A DNA stretch of 64,000 nt from contig JAGFNQ010001620.1 of NCBI GenBank assembly GCA_024364735.1, forward strand, positions 372,583 to 436,582, written 5' to 3'. The position numbers and the translations under genes are program-made. The DNA is from Boesenbergia rotunda. Taxonomy: Eukaryota; Streptophyta; Magnoliopsida; Zingiberales; Zingiberaceae. Numbering within the stretch: position 1 is the first letter of the stretch; each line of letters begins with the position of its first letter. The notes beneath the pieces are model-generated. The model was given only the letters and a program-made list of their open reading frames with translations, searched no databases and was not told the origin of the DNA. Shown piece by piece: positions 37,840-49,438 of this stretch.

Positions 37840-38048
37840 TAAATTTTTGGTATGCTAAGGAATGAAGCAAATGGGCTACTACTTATAACACTAATATGTT
37901 TTTCATGGAGAATAACTTCTGAATTATCCTTTCCCTTTTTGGAAGATTCGGAATAAAATTCTATAAAATATCCTAATTACTCATCCAATATAAATTTTTC
38001 TCGATAATTGAATTTTAATTGCATAACTAGATATAATTTTTTATATTT

Positions 38049-38640
38049 TGTTGGGGCTCCAAGGATATGCATATCTCTACAATAATATGATATTGTCTAC
38101 TTTGGGTTTTGCTCTTGGATTTTACCCAAAAGATCTCATGTTAATGGAGATATTTTTCATCCTTTTAAACCCATGATCTCTTTCCATTTCTAATGTGGAA
38201 CTTTAATTGATCCCTAACAATCCTCCCCTCAAATGAAGGACCACCATTGATGTGAGTCTTTCCGTAAGCATCCGGTCACTATTGATTTGCTTCGGGTCTC
38301 CTCACGAGCATTCGATTACTCTTTGACCTACTGTAGGCCTCTGGGCCTCCCGCGAGTATCTGACCTGCGTCGGGCCTCTGAACCTCCCCGGAGCATCCGG
38401 TTACCTTTTGACTCGCTCTGGACCTTCGGGTCTCTCAGCGAGCATCCGGTCACCTTTTGACCTACTCCGAATTTTCGGGCCTTTCTGCGAGCATCCGGTC
38501 ACCTTTTGATTTGCTCCGGACCTCTAGGCTTCCCCGTAAGTATCCACATCCAGTTACTCTTGACCTACTCTGAGCCTTTTCACAAGCATCCGGTCACACT
38601 TGACCTGCTCCGAGCCTTCTCTCAACTTCGTTCAAGTTAG
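38049..38640. repeat. TE-like segment with 8-unit minisatellite
   Basis: From tgttggggctcc at 38049 comes an LTR-like stretch that ends in 'caatcctcccctcaaatgaa'. It is followed by a degenerate minisatellite with units starting at about 38268, 38308, 38356, 38393, 38442, 38491, 38540 and 38585. The later spacing is mostly 49 bp, with a consensus like gcatccggtcaccttttgac plus ctactccgaccttcgggcc. Function unknown; no protein-coding frame. Confidence 0.65.
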
Positions 38641-38718
38641 ATTAAGTATATTTTAGGTAATTCATTTAGATAGCATTAACAAAGTTAAATATAATATATC
38701 ATAACTAAATATGCATAG

Positions 38719-39175
38719 TAGGGATGACAATTTTCCCCGAATATGATGGAGAATTCAACATCCGATCCGAATGGAGGAGGATATGGAGGAAATTATATGT
38801 ATATATATTTCTCATTTTTATTGGGAATGAAAAAACTTTAGCTCACTTCCCGCCTTAAAGAAAATTTAGTTTGCATCTTTACTTGATCACCAACACATAT
38901 CATATTTTCTTTGCTATGAGAAGTGCACATCTGATCGAAAGAGTGTGAGATAAGGAAGAGCATACATGTACATTGAAATAATTTATTTTTTTTAAACAAA
39001 AGAGAATTGTAGATAGTAATAGAATGAATGGTAGGATATGGATACCCGATCTCTGACGAGTATGAGGATGAGTATGAAAGTTAAATACCCGATGTGTATG
39101 AGTATGAATATAATAAATGAGGATGGATAAGGAGGATATAAAATCCTATCTAAATTTTACCCATTGTCATCCCTA
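38719..39175. mobile_element. Non-autonomous element related to 32654-33185
   Basis: The ends tagggatgacaat and attgtcatcccta are inverted repeats differing by one base from those of the element at 32654. The interior has 'gaggatgagtatg' and 'atacccgat' phrases. I could not see a perfect 8-bp duplication, so it is probably older. Confidence 0.72.
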
Positions 39176-40346
39176 TGTTCGATGATTGTAAAAATTCAAC
39201 AAATGATAAACAACTAAAATAATCTATTTTCATAAACAAAGCTCGATGAACTAAATGATGGTGCTCAAGACAATTCAATCATATAACTTTCATAAAACTA
39301 AGTTCCTGAACTAAATGAAACTAAGTTAAATTCAATTATAACGATGGTATTAAAATAAGTAAAATTTTTAAAAACACAAATTGTTGAAAAAAAATTATAA
39401 TCTAAAACTTATTACCTTTGGAGATGATGATGAATACTTCGATATTATCCTAGACGAGTAGTTTTGTAACTGGATTACGAGTCAAAAAGTAAAATTTATA
39501 GTTAGATGAAAGTTTTTTACCAGAGGTCACTAGACGAGCTAATGCGATGAGACGAAAAGAAGCTAATGCAGTGAAGGTGATGAAGCCGGAGTCAGATCTT
39601 GAAACTTCCGGGAACACAAAAGCCAATGAAGGATACGAATCAAACTTTGAAACTGTCAGAGAACAAAAACGTCATTGAAGACACAGATGGAGGTTAAGAA
39701 GCCAAATTGCAAGAGTCGATGGTCAGTAATGCAGGAGCTTCAGTCGGTAAAGCGTTGAAGACGACGTGTTAGAAACATAGGGACCGAAGGGAGAGATATG
39801 GTTTTGCGATTTTGTTAATGAAGCAGGACTCAGTGCTGTCAGAATTTTTTACGAGAATTCAGTCCAAGATGGCTCGAGATGCAGATGTTTTTTTCCCTTT
39901 GGACGAGTAAAAAGTATCAGATATGTGATTTGGTAATTTCCAAAATCACGATATAATCTAGGTAATAAGCAAATTTACATCAATCAAAGAATGAGGGAGA
40001 TGTCTTCTTTATTACCCATAGTATATACTATGTGAACGTATTGACGTAATTTCACATTATCAATAACTAGGGGAGAAAAATATCTGGACAAATATAACAT
40101 TCGAGCATATTTCTCTAATCAGAATGACAATGTGAAGGCATAGGAATGTAGCAGTGAGTCCAAATTGCATTACTTTCACACTGTAAATCACACAAACTTT
40201 CTCATATAAACATATTTGTCAAATCGTCTAACTAAAGACATTACAATCTTGCACCATTTTGAAAAGAGACCATATCAACTTATTATACGTGTAGTAATAT
40301 AGAGGAGCAATCTGATCACTGGCGATTGTATATTCAACATTATTAC
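39176..40346. other. 3' flank of the WEB1-family gene
   Basis: AT-rich with no supported gene; the part next to 40347 should contain the 3'UTR of the minus-strand gene. A purine-rich stretch around 39540-39870 looks repeat-like but could not be assigned. Confidence 0.45.
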
Positions 40347-43307
40347 CTACTTAATTGGTTGAGACTTTTTCTGGCCTAAGAGTGAAGCTATTGTTGGTAC
40401 AAATAATTTATTCTTTTTCCTCGCCTTCACTTCGGATACACCATTGTCTGAACCATCTTCTGATATGTATTGCTTGGAATCAGCCATAGAACTGAATCCA
40501 ACACCTTTTTCTCTCTTGGTAAAGCTTTGTAATCCACTGGACTGATCGAGAGTCTTAGGCATGATCCTTTGAGGATTTACTCCACCTTTAGCATCATTAC
40601 TAGCTCTCCTTCGCCGTTCATGCTCAGCTCTCCACTTCCTCAGTTCTTGTTCGGCGCCCAACTTTCCTTCCTTGGCCATCTCAGCCTGCTCTGTCGCAAC
40701 ATTAAATGTTTCTTTCTGTAATTCCATCTCTCTTAATGCTTCATTTAGTCTCTCTAAGCTCCTTTGCTCAGACTGTTTAGCCACCTCAATCTGTGCAATT
40801 GCAGCTGTTATTCTTTCATGGGCAAGCTCTTCAGCTTCATGAGCTCTCTTGCTGAGATCGAAGTACTCATCCAATGGAAGAGTCACACTGTGAGGAGAAT
40901 CATCAGCACAGATGCTTGCAGCTTGCTCACTCTCTTGCAGTGCTTTAATTGCCGCAAGTGCCAACCTCTCTGATGCTTTTGCTGCCTCTATTTCTTTCAA
41001 AGCTGCATGTAATCTGATCTCTATTGTGCTTGTGCTAGCTTTTGCTTGATCTGCTTCTTCTTTGGATTTCCTTAGTTCCTCTCGTGCCATCTGAGCAGCA
41101 GTCTTGGCTTCATCAGCTTCTTGAGCTGCCTGTTGCAACAATTTGGGCAGCTCTACCATTTTTTCTCTGGCTGCCTTTTCCTTCAATCGAACAACTTCCA
41201 TATCTTGTTTGGTCCTATCAAGCTCAGATTCAAGAGAAGAAACTGCTATAGATGCCATCGCTTCTCTCTGTTGCAAGTTGACAAGGGATGCCCTTTCCTT
41301 GTCTAGCTCAGATTTTAGGGAGGAAGCTGCAACTCTCAGACAAGCAACCTCGTCTTTGGCTTTCACAATACTAGCTTTTACTTCCTCAATTTCTTTTTTA
41401 GTTGAAGCTAATAATTGAACGGAGTCCTGTGTTTTCTTCGTCTCTTCTAAATCATCTGGCAGTTTGTTTTCAGCGGTCTCAGATTCTTGATTTAACTTTG
41501 ATTCCATATACGATGATAGTTCAGCTTTGAGATTGAACAATAAAGAAGATGCAGTCTCTAGTTTAGATTTCAGATCTTTTGTCAACAAAAGTTGATGGTT
41601 AAGTTGCTTCACCTCTTTCTCAGCATCCTTTAGTTCCTTCTCCCATTCAAGACAATCTTGCTCTCTTGCCAGGGATGCACCAATCCTATGTTCTTCTGCT
41701 TCGAGATGTGCAGCATGGGCCAACTCTAGTGATTCCTTTGATGCGATGAGTTCAAGTGTCAGTTCCTCAGCTGTCTTCTCAATCTCCTTTATTGTATTAG
41801 TAGCATTTTCAGCATTTTTTAGTGCCACATCTCTTTCATTAACCAAGGAGATATACTCTCCTCGTAAAGATTCCAGCTCAGTGTTTACTGTCTTCAATTC
41901 GGCAACTGCTGCTTCATGCCTTGTTTTAGCAACCTCGCGTTGTGCTTTAGCAGCAATACTAGATTCATTTGCAATTCCTTGCTCCATTTCTTTGACCCTC
42001 AGTTGAGCCAACTCCGAATCCTGCTTTGCCTGTGCTTCTTCAGTCTGGGCTTTCTCAAGGTTTAGCTTTAGCTCTTCTACAATCCGATTGGTTCTATCCA
42101 GCTCTTCAAGCACCTGCACTTTACTCTCCTCTGCTGCTTCTGATTGTTTTCTGCTTTCAGGGACTTCTGCTTGGATCCTCTCAAGTTCCAACTGGACTAG
42201 CTTACGTTTCTGAATATAGCCAATTCAAATCTTAAGCCTTTTGGATAATTTCCATTTTCGATTGTTTATTTGAAATTAATACAGAGTCAATTGGGGTAGC
42301 TCATCTAACAGATGAATATTCTTCTTTGAAATTAAAAGGTCAGGGAAGATAGTGCACGGAAGCTGCAAAAGGTGTGACCAGCAATTTTGCATGCAAAACA
42401 AGCTAGAATCAGTGCATCTGCCTAGGTATAAAACGGAAAGATCTAACAGAATATGGAAAGTATATGAGTCTAGTGCATAACTTTTTTTATGAAAAAGAAA
42501 GAAAGCTGAACATAAATACAAATGAACAATGATTTTGTTAGGATCTTTTATGAGAAGATACTAATTATCCAAGGGAATGGTCATTACCTCCAAAGTATTT
42601 TTCTTGTGCGCTTTCCAATCAACAATTCCTCCAAATTTGGTGACTGCCTCTTTGACAGATTCAAAAGGTGCAGCAGTATCGACAATGCCTCTGTTTGAGT
42701 TTACAATGACCTTTTTAACAGGTTTGGCAGACGAACCTAATTCAGTTACTGCCTTCTTTTTACCATCATTGTTAGGGACAATGAGCTTGTTGGGCAACAA
42801 AACCAAGTTCGCTTCAATCTCTCTACTGCTATTGGAGGCAGTCAAATCAGGTATAATCTGACCATCAACTAGTTCAACAGATGCACCTTCTCCAAGTTGG
42901 TTTTGAATACTTGTGGACCCATTTTCTTCAACCCGATTTGCAGAATCCTTCAAATTCAATCCCTTCTGATGATTTCTACCATCTCTCTCATCTGTAACTG
43001 TATCTTGCCCTAATAATGAGACATCAGAAAATTGCTCAGGCTTCTCAATGACAGATTCCTGCTGCTCATTAGTTGTTGCTCCTTGATACTGATCTATGAC
43101 AGCATTTTCTTCATGATGTGAGATATTTGGAGGTCCAATATTAGGGAGAGCTTCTGATGGATTGTCCATTGTGAGAGTAGATTCTCTAGAGACATTTGCT
43201 TCATTCACTTTTGCAGGTCCTTCACTCGAGAGAGATTCTGATGGATTATCCATGGTCACAGGAAATTCTCCAGAGAAATTTGCTTCCTTGTCTTTTGCTT
43301 CTTCCAT
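40347..43307 (-). CDS. WEB1: WEB1-family coiled-coil protein (chloroplast photorelocation)
   Basis: Coding exons 43307-42588 and 42209-40347 give 2583 bases, 860 residues. The N-terminal 200 residues are Asn/Ser/Glu-rich and disordered. The family block [20 protein letters not shown] lies just before the exon junction at residue 240. A coiled coil of about 550 residues follows (for example [20 protein letters not shown]). The tail ends [19 protein letters not shown], a short conserved C-terminal motif. WEB1 and its relatives act with PMI2 in blue-light chloroplast movement through cp-actin; whether this is WEB1 itself or a WEL paralogue cannot be told by eye. No stop or frame break. The bases before the ATG suggest an acceptor close to it, so a 5'UTR intron is likely. 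Confidence 0.88.
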
Positions 43308-43317
43308 TGCTTATACC

Positions 43318-46300
43318 TTTAAAGTTACTTCTGTATTACATGTGGAAAAAACACTGAGTCTTAAAACGTTCCACGAAGCCAAAGAATATCAGTGGGTGTA
43401 GAAAAGTTCAGAAAACTTTGACATTAGTTCAGAAATTGAACTTTCACAGACTCCATCCTTTTCATTCTAATTTTCTAAGCGAATAAACAGCAACTAACCA
43501 ACTAGATTATTGAAAATAAAAAATAATCTTGTTCAGAAAAATTCCTGCATAAGTTGTTACTGAAAAGTTGTTATCAGACTAAGAATTTAACATGCCAAGC
43601 ACATGGTGGAAAATTTAAAGCTAAGTTGACGTTTGTTTCAAATATCACTGTTCCGCCCCAATATTTTGAAGGTCTTGGATGAATTTATAACTAGTCTACA
43701 GTTAGCACATGGTGGAAAATTTAACTCAAATACTCCTACCCACAAAACTATTTTGTTAGCTATTATTCACATTATAGTAATCTCTTAAATCAATCACAAT
43801 CGAAAACTGTCTCTTGCTTCTGTAATATCTGCTCCATTATTAATTTAGGATTTCGTCATACTCTGAAAAAAGAATCGGTTTTCTGTCACTCGGTTATTGC
43901 TATTTTGTTGATATTCCACATAGAGGTTGAGGAAAGGAGGATCTGATGTCCACATGCATTGCAGATTCATGATTTACCATCAAATATCAATACCTTTTAA
44001 AGGAAACTCAACATCAATAATGTTTCCATTATCCTTAATCTGGTTTTGCACGGATGCACAGAACATTTCCTCAAGCAAAGCCAACCACATCATGATTCCG
44101 TCTTTTCCTAATTGCCCAATATCATATTTCAAATTGTAGATAGCATGGTAAATTTGCTGCCTTGGCGCAATGGTAAAGTTGCCGCCTTAGAGTCCTGGAA
44201 ACAACTCTTACAAAGTAAGGTAAGGCTACGTACAATAGACCCTTCCCTGGGACCCTGCATGGCGGGAGCTTCATGCACCAGGTTGCCCTTTTATGGTAAA
44301 TATCTCACAGGATATCTTTTATAAAAAGAAATGTTAGCAAAAATATATCATTACATAAGTTTATCAAAATTAATGCTCAGTACAAATTGACTACTTTCAA
44401 GATTACAACAGGAATTACCCTAGATATATTTCAGATCTGAACTGGTAAGAAAAACCAACATGGGACTTGAAGGTTAAGGCACCAATTATATCATAACTCT
44501 TTTTTTCCCTTTTCTTTTCTCAAAACAACATGACTCAATAATAGAGCCAGTATGTTCATCATACTTTTAGGTCTAAGCCATACAAGTTCAATTTTCAACT
44601 TCAATTATACACATTATACAAGTTGCATAGAAACCTAACTGGCTATTTAAAAAAAAAAAATTGAAGAAATCCTTCAACCAGTAACCCGCTTTTATATTTA
44701 TATTAAGGAATCTTTACAGATTAGGAGATTTGACGCTGCACACTATTAAACAGTCATGATACAAGTATATTATTAAACAAGCATCAAAGATACTATTACT
44801 GATTGAATTCGTAATATGTTTGAGAAACACTTGCCCACCCAAATTATAGTTGATGAGTTTGATATAACTTGCATCTTTTAGAATAGCAAACATTCAATAA
44901 TCAATATTATAATATGCAAACCGTAATAGGAATTGACTACGCAACAGTGACAGATCATAGATGTAATCTTACCATAACAGTTTCGTAGTTTACAAATGTT
45001 CGATGATTCATTTCTTGCGGGAGTTACCAGTGCTTGATTTACTCTTTACCATAACATAATTTCAGGGGTTGCTATTAAGTAGAAGGCTTAGATATTTGCC
45101 ATTTCAAATAATTTAGATATTCCTCCTTTGCTTTTGAATAATAAAATCTGAAACACTTCCAGTAGAGTGCTCTTGAAATGTCATGTGATGCATAGGTCAG
45201 GTACTAGTGATGAAGTGTATGCATCGCTAATAAAAATGTCCTGGAAGATGTGTTAGGAGAGGCAGGCACTAGTGATGATGTCAAAATAACATGGTATCAT
45301 CTACTTGGATGACAAAAGGTGATTCAGAAAATGCAAGAGATATTGCTACAGAATTTTTGTTTCATTCTGAAGATAAAGGAAGGGTTAAAACTCACCCAAT
45401 TGGAGGCTGAATTTAAACACAAAAAATTGGCAAGAACTTCCAAGATTATTAACAACTAAGTTGACACCTTGTAGTGGTGCTACTTGGGATCGTCTATGTA
45501 ATTTTAACTAGATATGAATTGCTTGAGAAAGACTTACAGGAAATAAAATGTTTTAAGCAGGATCTCTAATAAACCATTTGACTGACTTAAAAACCTGATA
45601 ACCGATGACTGTGAGCCATGCCCTATCTTATATTAGTGTTTTTTCTATGGATCAGCTCCAGTCGGCAGACAAGAAAACTGTCAAAGATTAAGCACGACAA
45701 CACTAAGAACTCACTAGGTACTATTATCAATTCATATTATGTTCTAAATTTGTGTTTGTCAGTGTGAACAATCACTGCATAACACAGACAAAAAGGGACA
45801 AGAGATTATGCTTTAAGCTACGTAAAATCAGTCTCCAAAATGCAGTTCGAGAAAAAAATCCTCATACTGTTGCAAAAAAAAAATTGAGAACAAAGTTCGA
45901 TCCTCAGATAGTTGAGTATCTAAACAAGAGGGCACATAGTAGAAACTAATTGCTCACTTGGGTTCATCAATTTCCTAAAATTTCTCGAGCAAAAAACACA
46001 ACTCACAACTCAAGCTTAAGCTCCAACACCTCAAAATTACAGCTTTCTTCAAGGACTCAGTAGCAAAACCCCAATTTTCTTATCAAGAATCAGAAAGGAC
46101 TGATGAAAACAAGAAAGTAAGACTCACACAGTTAACTTTTGGCAACAAACTGTTGCATGAACGGCTTTTTCCGACGCCGAAAGGACAAAAAGGCAAGAAA
46201 TTGGTGAAAGCGAGAAGAGGGAAGGGATCGAAGGAGACGAGCCTGCGAGGAGTTCGAGCTGATGAGTAAGAGGAGAGGATCCCTTCACAATTCCCAATCC

Positions 46301-46500
46301 AAATCTCCGGATAACACGTTCTCTTCCAAGCTCTTGCATCCCCTTCTGCCTCTCGCCATCCTTGTCCAATTTTTCTTCTTCCTTTTTTCTTCGAAATTAT
46401 TTCTTGTGTACTTAATAACGCATCGAGTCCACCTCGCTTTATTATTTTCATTTTGTTTTTTGTCAACTTTTGTCACGTCCATTACCTGACTCACAGACAT
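43318..46500 (-). other. Probable 5'UTR intron and leader exon of the WEB1-family gene
   Basis: No coding gene is visible here. On the minus strand a GC-richer stretch at about 46380-46130 ends in a good donor (aactgt^gtgagtc near 46127). A tataagca acceptor-like end lies just before the ATG at 43307. I infer a non-coding first exon and a ~2.8-kb intron. An Au SINE (44155-44293) lies in it. Confidence 0.45.
44155..44293 (+). mobile_element. Au SINE, plus strand, partly deleted
   Basis: Begins ctgccttggcgcaatggtaa and ends cgggagcttcatgcaccagg and ttgccctttt. It keeps box A and the 3' Au phrases (gtacaatagaccctt). The part that should hold box B (gaggtc...ggttcgagtc) is shortened to 'cgccttagagtcctggaaac'. 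Transcription from its own promoter is therefore unlikely. Confidence 0.87.
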
Positions 46501-47129
46501 TACCTTCCTTTTGATTTGATTATGTCTGTAACCTCACTATCCTATCCAATAAACAAAAAGGTGGGAATCTATGGTTAAATAAAATGGGTGGGAAGAACAT
46601 GGCTGATTTGATCTTTTTTGAGCTAGCGGTCGACGACACGCCGCCACCTTTCCACCCACTTCTGCACCCGCGGACACCAGGCCTTTCCAAGCAACCGCTG
46701 AGCTTCAGTCGCTTATTTAAACTTATTTATTAAAATTTTACGTTTTTTATCCAGCTTAATAATAAATATTAATTTAATAAATAAAACATAAATCCATAGA
46801 TGTAGCAAGTTTGGAGGAAAAATAAACTTAAATTTATGAGTATTTATGTTTATTTATTTAACTTATAATTTCTAAATAGACCCAAATGAACATTTATGGA
46901 TTTCACACACATCTTGGAGCATCCAGATCAACTTTCTTAGACACAAAATTTATTTTACAGTTTAAAAAAATTTTTTTTTGCATCATCTACTCTTCTCATT
47001 CTTTAAATTTAGATTTAATGAATAATATTTCTTTAAATTTGAGAAATAAAATTCATGCTTAAATATTAAAATATTATTTAATTCGAGAGAGAAAAAAAGA
47101 ATGAATTGAATGATAAAATGTAGATATTA
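46501..47129. other. Intergenic DNA, no gene seen
   Basis: Upstream region of the WEB1-family gene on the minus side, AT-rich. It contains tagatatta at 47121-47129, the left target duplication of the Pack-MULE. Confidence 0.5.
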
Positions 47130-48160
47130 GAGAAAATTCTTTAAAATATCCCTAAAGTTTCAATCGAGTCCAAATTATATCCCTAAAGTTTGTTCGAACC
47201 CATTTACGTCCCTCTTGTTTTATAAAGTATCCCAAATATATCCCTACCGTCAACTTTTCGTTATCTATAACAGAATCTCTGTCACGTGAGACGAACGTGA
47301 GATAAAATCTGTTCTTGGCAACGGAATTAATTCGCGCCTGCTACAAAACTTCTCCCTTACTTCGCCTGCTCTATTCCTTCTATCCCAATACGATCAGGAG
47401 CTGTCGAAACTGTTCCCGGAGAAAGAAATGGTGTTCCACCACTTGCGCAAGTACCTTCTTCACCCCACCAACGCCGTTTGGGGCTACGTGACGAGGTACT
47501 ACGAGGCTTATTTAGCCAGCGCGAAGGATCGAGTGGGTATTTCGCTAGCGCGAAGGATCATTAACTGTACGATGAAAGAAGGCATCTTGCCGGAGACTCA
47601 ACTGGAAACGCCGGCGAGCTCCTTGACTACGATGGGAACAAAGCCAAAGGCTGTGCTAGTGACCAGCCTCCAGACTGGGTACTCCAAGACGCTGCAGGCC
47701 ATGTACTACGAGCGGGCGACGGCGACCGGCGAGGTGGTGGGCGTGTTCCAGCCGAGCCACGATGAGTTGCAGCGGACGGAGCGGCAGGGCCACAATGCCA
47801 CAGCGCTGGCGGAGATTTACCTGCTGAGCTTCAGCCACACGCTGGTGACGAGCGCCTTCTCCACGTTCGGGTACGTGTCGTAAAGTTTTGTAGAGGCGAA
47901 CAACCAGGCGAAGTAAGGGCGAAGTTTTGTAGCAGGCGCGAAGTACTGGTTTGATGCGCTCATTCCGTTGCCAAAGAACAGATTTTATCTCACGTTCGTC
48001 TCACGTGACAGAGATTCTGTTATAGATAACGAAGAGTTAACGGTAGGGATATATTTGGGATACTTTATAAAATAAGAGGGACGTAAATGAGTCTGAACAA
48101 ACTTTAGGGATATAATTTGGACTCGATTGAAATTTTAGGGATATTTTAAGAAATTTTCTC
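47130..48160. mobile_element. Pack-MULE (Mutator-like) with ~198-bp TIRs and 9-bp TSD
   Basis: Left TIR 47130-47327 and right TIR 47962-48160 are near-perfect inverted repeats (gagaaaattctttaaaat at the left end; shared block tctgtcacgtgagacgaacg). Similarity resumes inside them (gcgcctgctacaaaacttc at 47334 and inverted near 47920). The flanks are tagatatta on both sides (47121-47129 and 48161-48169), the 9-bp signature of Mutator. The interior is a gene fragment of glycosyltransferase family 37 and has no transposase. Confidence 0.93.
47428..47883 (+). pseudogene. Captured GT37 fucosyltransferase fragment with open frame
   Basis: An intronless 151-residue open frame in the Pack-MULE. It reads MVFHHLRKYLLHPTNAVWG, then NCTMKEGILPE, KPKAVLVTSLQTGY and GEVVGVFQPSHDE, and ends LVTSAFSTFGYVS. 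These are successive blocks of xyloglucan fucosyltransferase (FUT1, GT37), which adds fucose to xyloglucan galactose in the Golgi. About 20-40 residues between the first two blocks (the region after VGI) are replaced by a repeated 'gcgaaggatc' piece. The signal anchor, the N-terminal half and the C-terminus are missing, so an enzyme is unlikely. The long uninterrupted frame suggests recent capture. Expression unknown. Confidence 0.82.
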
Positions 48161-48842
48161 TAGATATTACATAGGGAGAGAGAAAAAATAATTAAAAATA
48201 AAGAGATGATAAATTATAAGAAAATTTATGTATTGTATAATAAAAAATAAAATTTTAATCTAATAAAGTAATTTTTCTATTTTAAATTTAAATTTTGGAT
48301 AGAAAATCTAACATAAATGCTCTATAATATCCATATTTATTAAAATCATAAAATGAACTCTTGTTTTTATTTTTATGAAATGGATATCCTTTTCTCAAAA
48401 TAAATATCCCTGAAAAATATTTTAAAATTTTCTAAAGTGAAACAAATATTATAAACAAAGAGTGAAGGTTGAGCGTGAAGAATAATTATGATAATAAAAA
48501 AAGGGATAATAATTAATATTTGTAGGGGTCTAGGGGAGGGCAGTGTGGACCAGACGTGCTTCATGCAGCGGAATAATGAATTGGACCGCGAAGTGAGCCG
48601 GTTACACAAAAGTAATGTAACAAATCAACGGATCAAAGCAATTCTTAATTTAGCCATAAATTTTGGTAATCGACATGATTAATTTTTCAAAATTAGGATT
48701 CAATGTTTAAATTCTACCATTTCTAATGCATCATTCTCCTTTTCATTTGTCCACCCATTGTCCTCTCTATGTATGTACCATAATTAATCATCTCTATGTA
48801 TGTACCATAATTAATAATCACCGGATGAATTGATGAGTAGTA

Positions 48843-48843
<1 letters not shown>

Positions 48844-48884
<41 letters not shown>
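48844..48884. repeat. (TA)n microsatellite next to a MITE
   Basis: A run of about 18 TA units directly left of the inverted-repeat element at 48889. A second run follows at about 49123-49180. Confidence 0.9.
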
Positions 48885-48888
48885 GATT

Positions 48889-49110
48889 GGGAGAGTGAAA
48901 ATGAGAGAGTGAAAATCATAGTGAATGACGTGACACTTTGCATGCACGATCTCCGACGGGTTCACCGTGCCCCCCAGGGTATAGTTTGATTCGGGACGGC
49001 GGCCGAAGGCCGCCGATAGTGTCCAAGCGATAATCGGACGTGTGCATGTAAAGTGTCACGTCATGCCACGTCATTCACTATGATTTTTACTCTCCCATTT
49101 TCACTCTCTC
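48889..49110. mobile_element. MITE with ~60-bp TIRs and the GC-rich hairpin core
   Basis: Left arm gagagtgaaaatgagagagt ... aatgacgtgacactttgcat, right arm its imperfect complement (right arm has an extra 'catgccacgt'). The TIRs are unrelated to those of 3015-3511. The centre (about 48950-49020) matches that element's core: gacgggttcaccgt, agggtatagttt and the perfect hairpin ggcggcc-gaa-ggccgcc at 48998-49014. It is flanked on both sides by (TA)n. No coding capacity. Confidence 0.75.
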
Positions 49111-49118
49111 TATCATTG

Positions 49119-49182
<64 letters not shown>

Positions 49183-49205
49183 ACAATTAATAACATTTCA
49201 GCCTT

Positions 49206-49438
49206 TGGAGTTATGATGAAGCGGCAAGACGATTGGTCATCATCTCAGCATCTATAATTCGATCTCAACTATGACGTATTTTTACAAAAATTTTCCTCCA
49301 AATAGAATGCGAACCCTGAGACGTTGGACTTTTTGACCGCCTATCGTAAGAGTTTCTCAATTTATCCTGACGATCGATAGTTAACTTTTATAGGACTAAG
49401 TCAGTCATCTCAAATTCATCAGTTACCTGATTTATCAC
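49206..49438 (+). mobile_element. tRNA-derived SINE, second family, copy 2
   Basis: Aligns in order with 11198-11435: gcggcaagacgattgg (box A region), ataattcgatctc (box B-like), aactatgacgtattttta, atcgtaagagtttc and ttacctgatttatca. Both copies are on the plus strand and have the same length range, which defines a family. Confidence 0.72.

Noticed and set aside
38260..38640. Evenly spaced repeats, considered as a CRISPR-like array
   Set aside because: Plant nuclear DNA; the units are contiguous and diverged with no constant repeat plus unique spacer pattern. A minisatellite explains it.
40764..42235. Several Ser/Leu-rich plus-strand frames
   Set aside because: Antisense shadows of the WEB1-family coiled coil.
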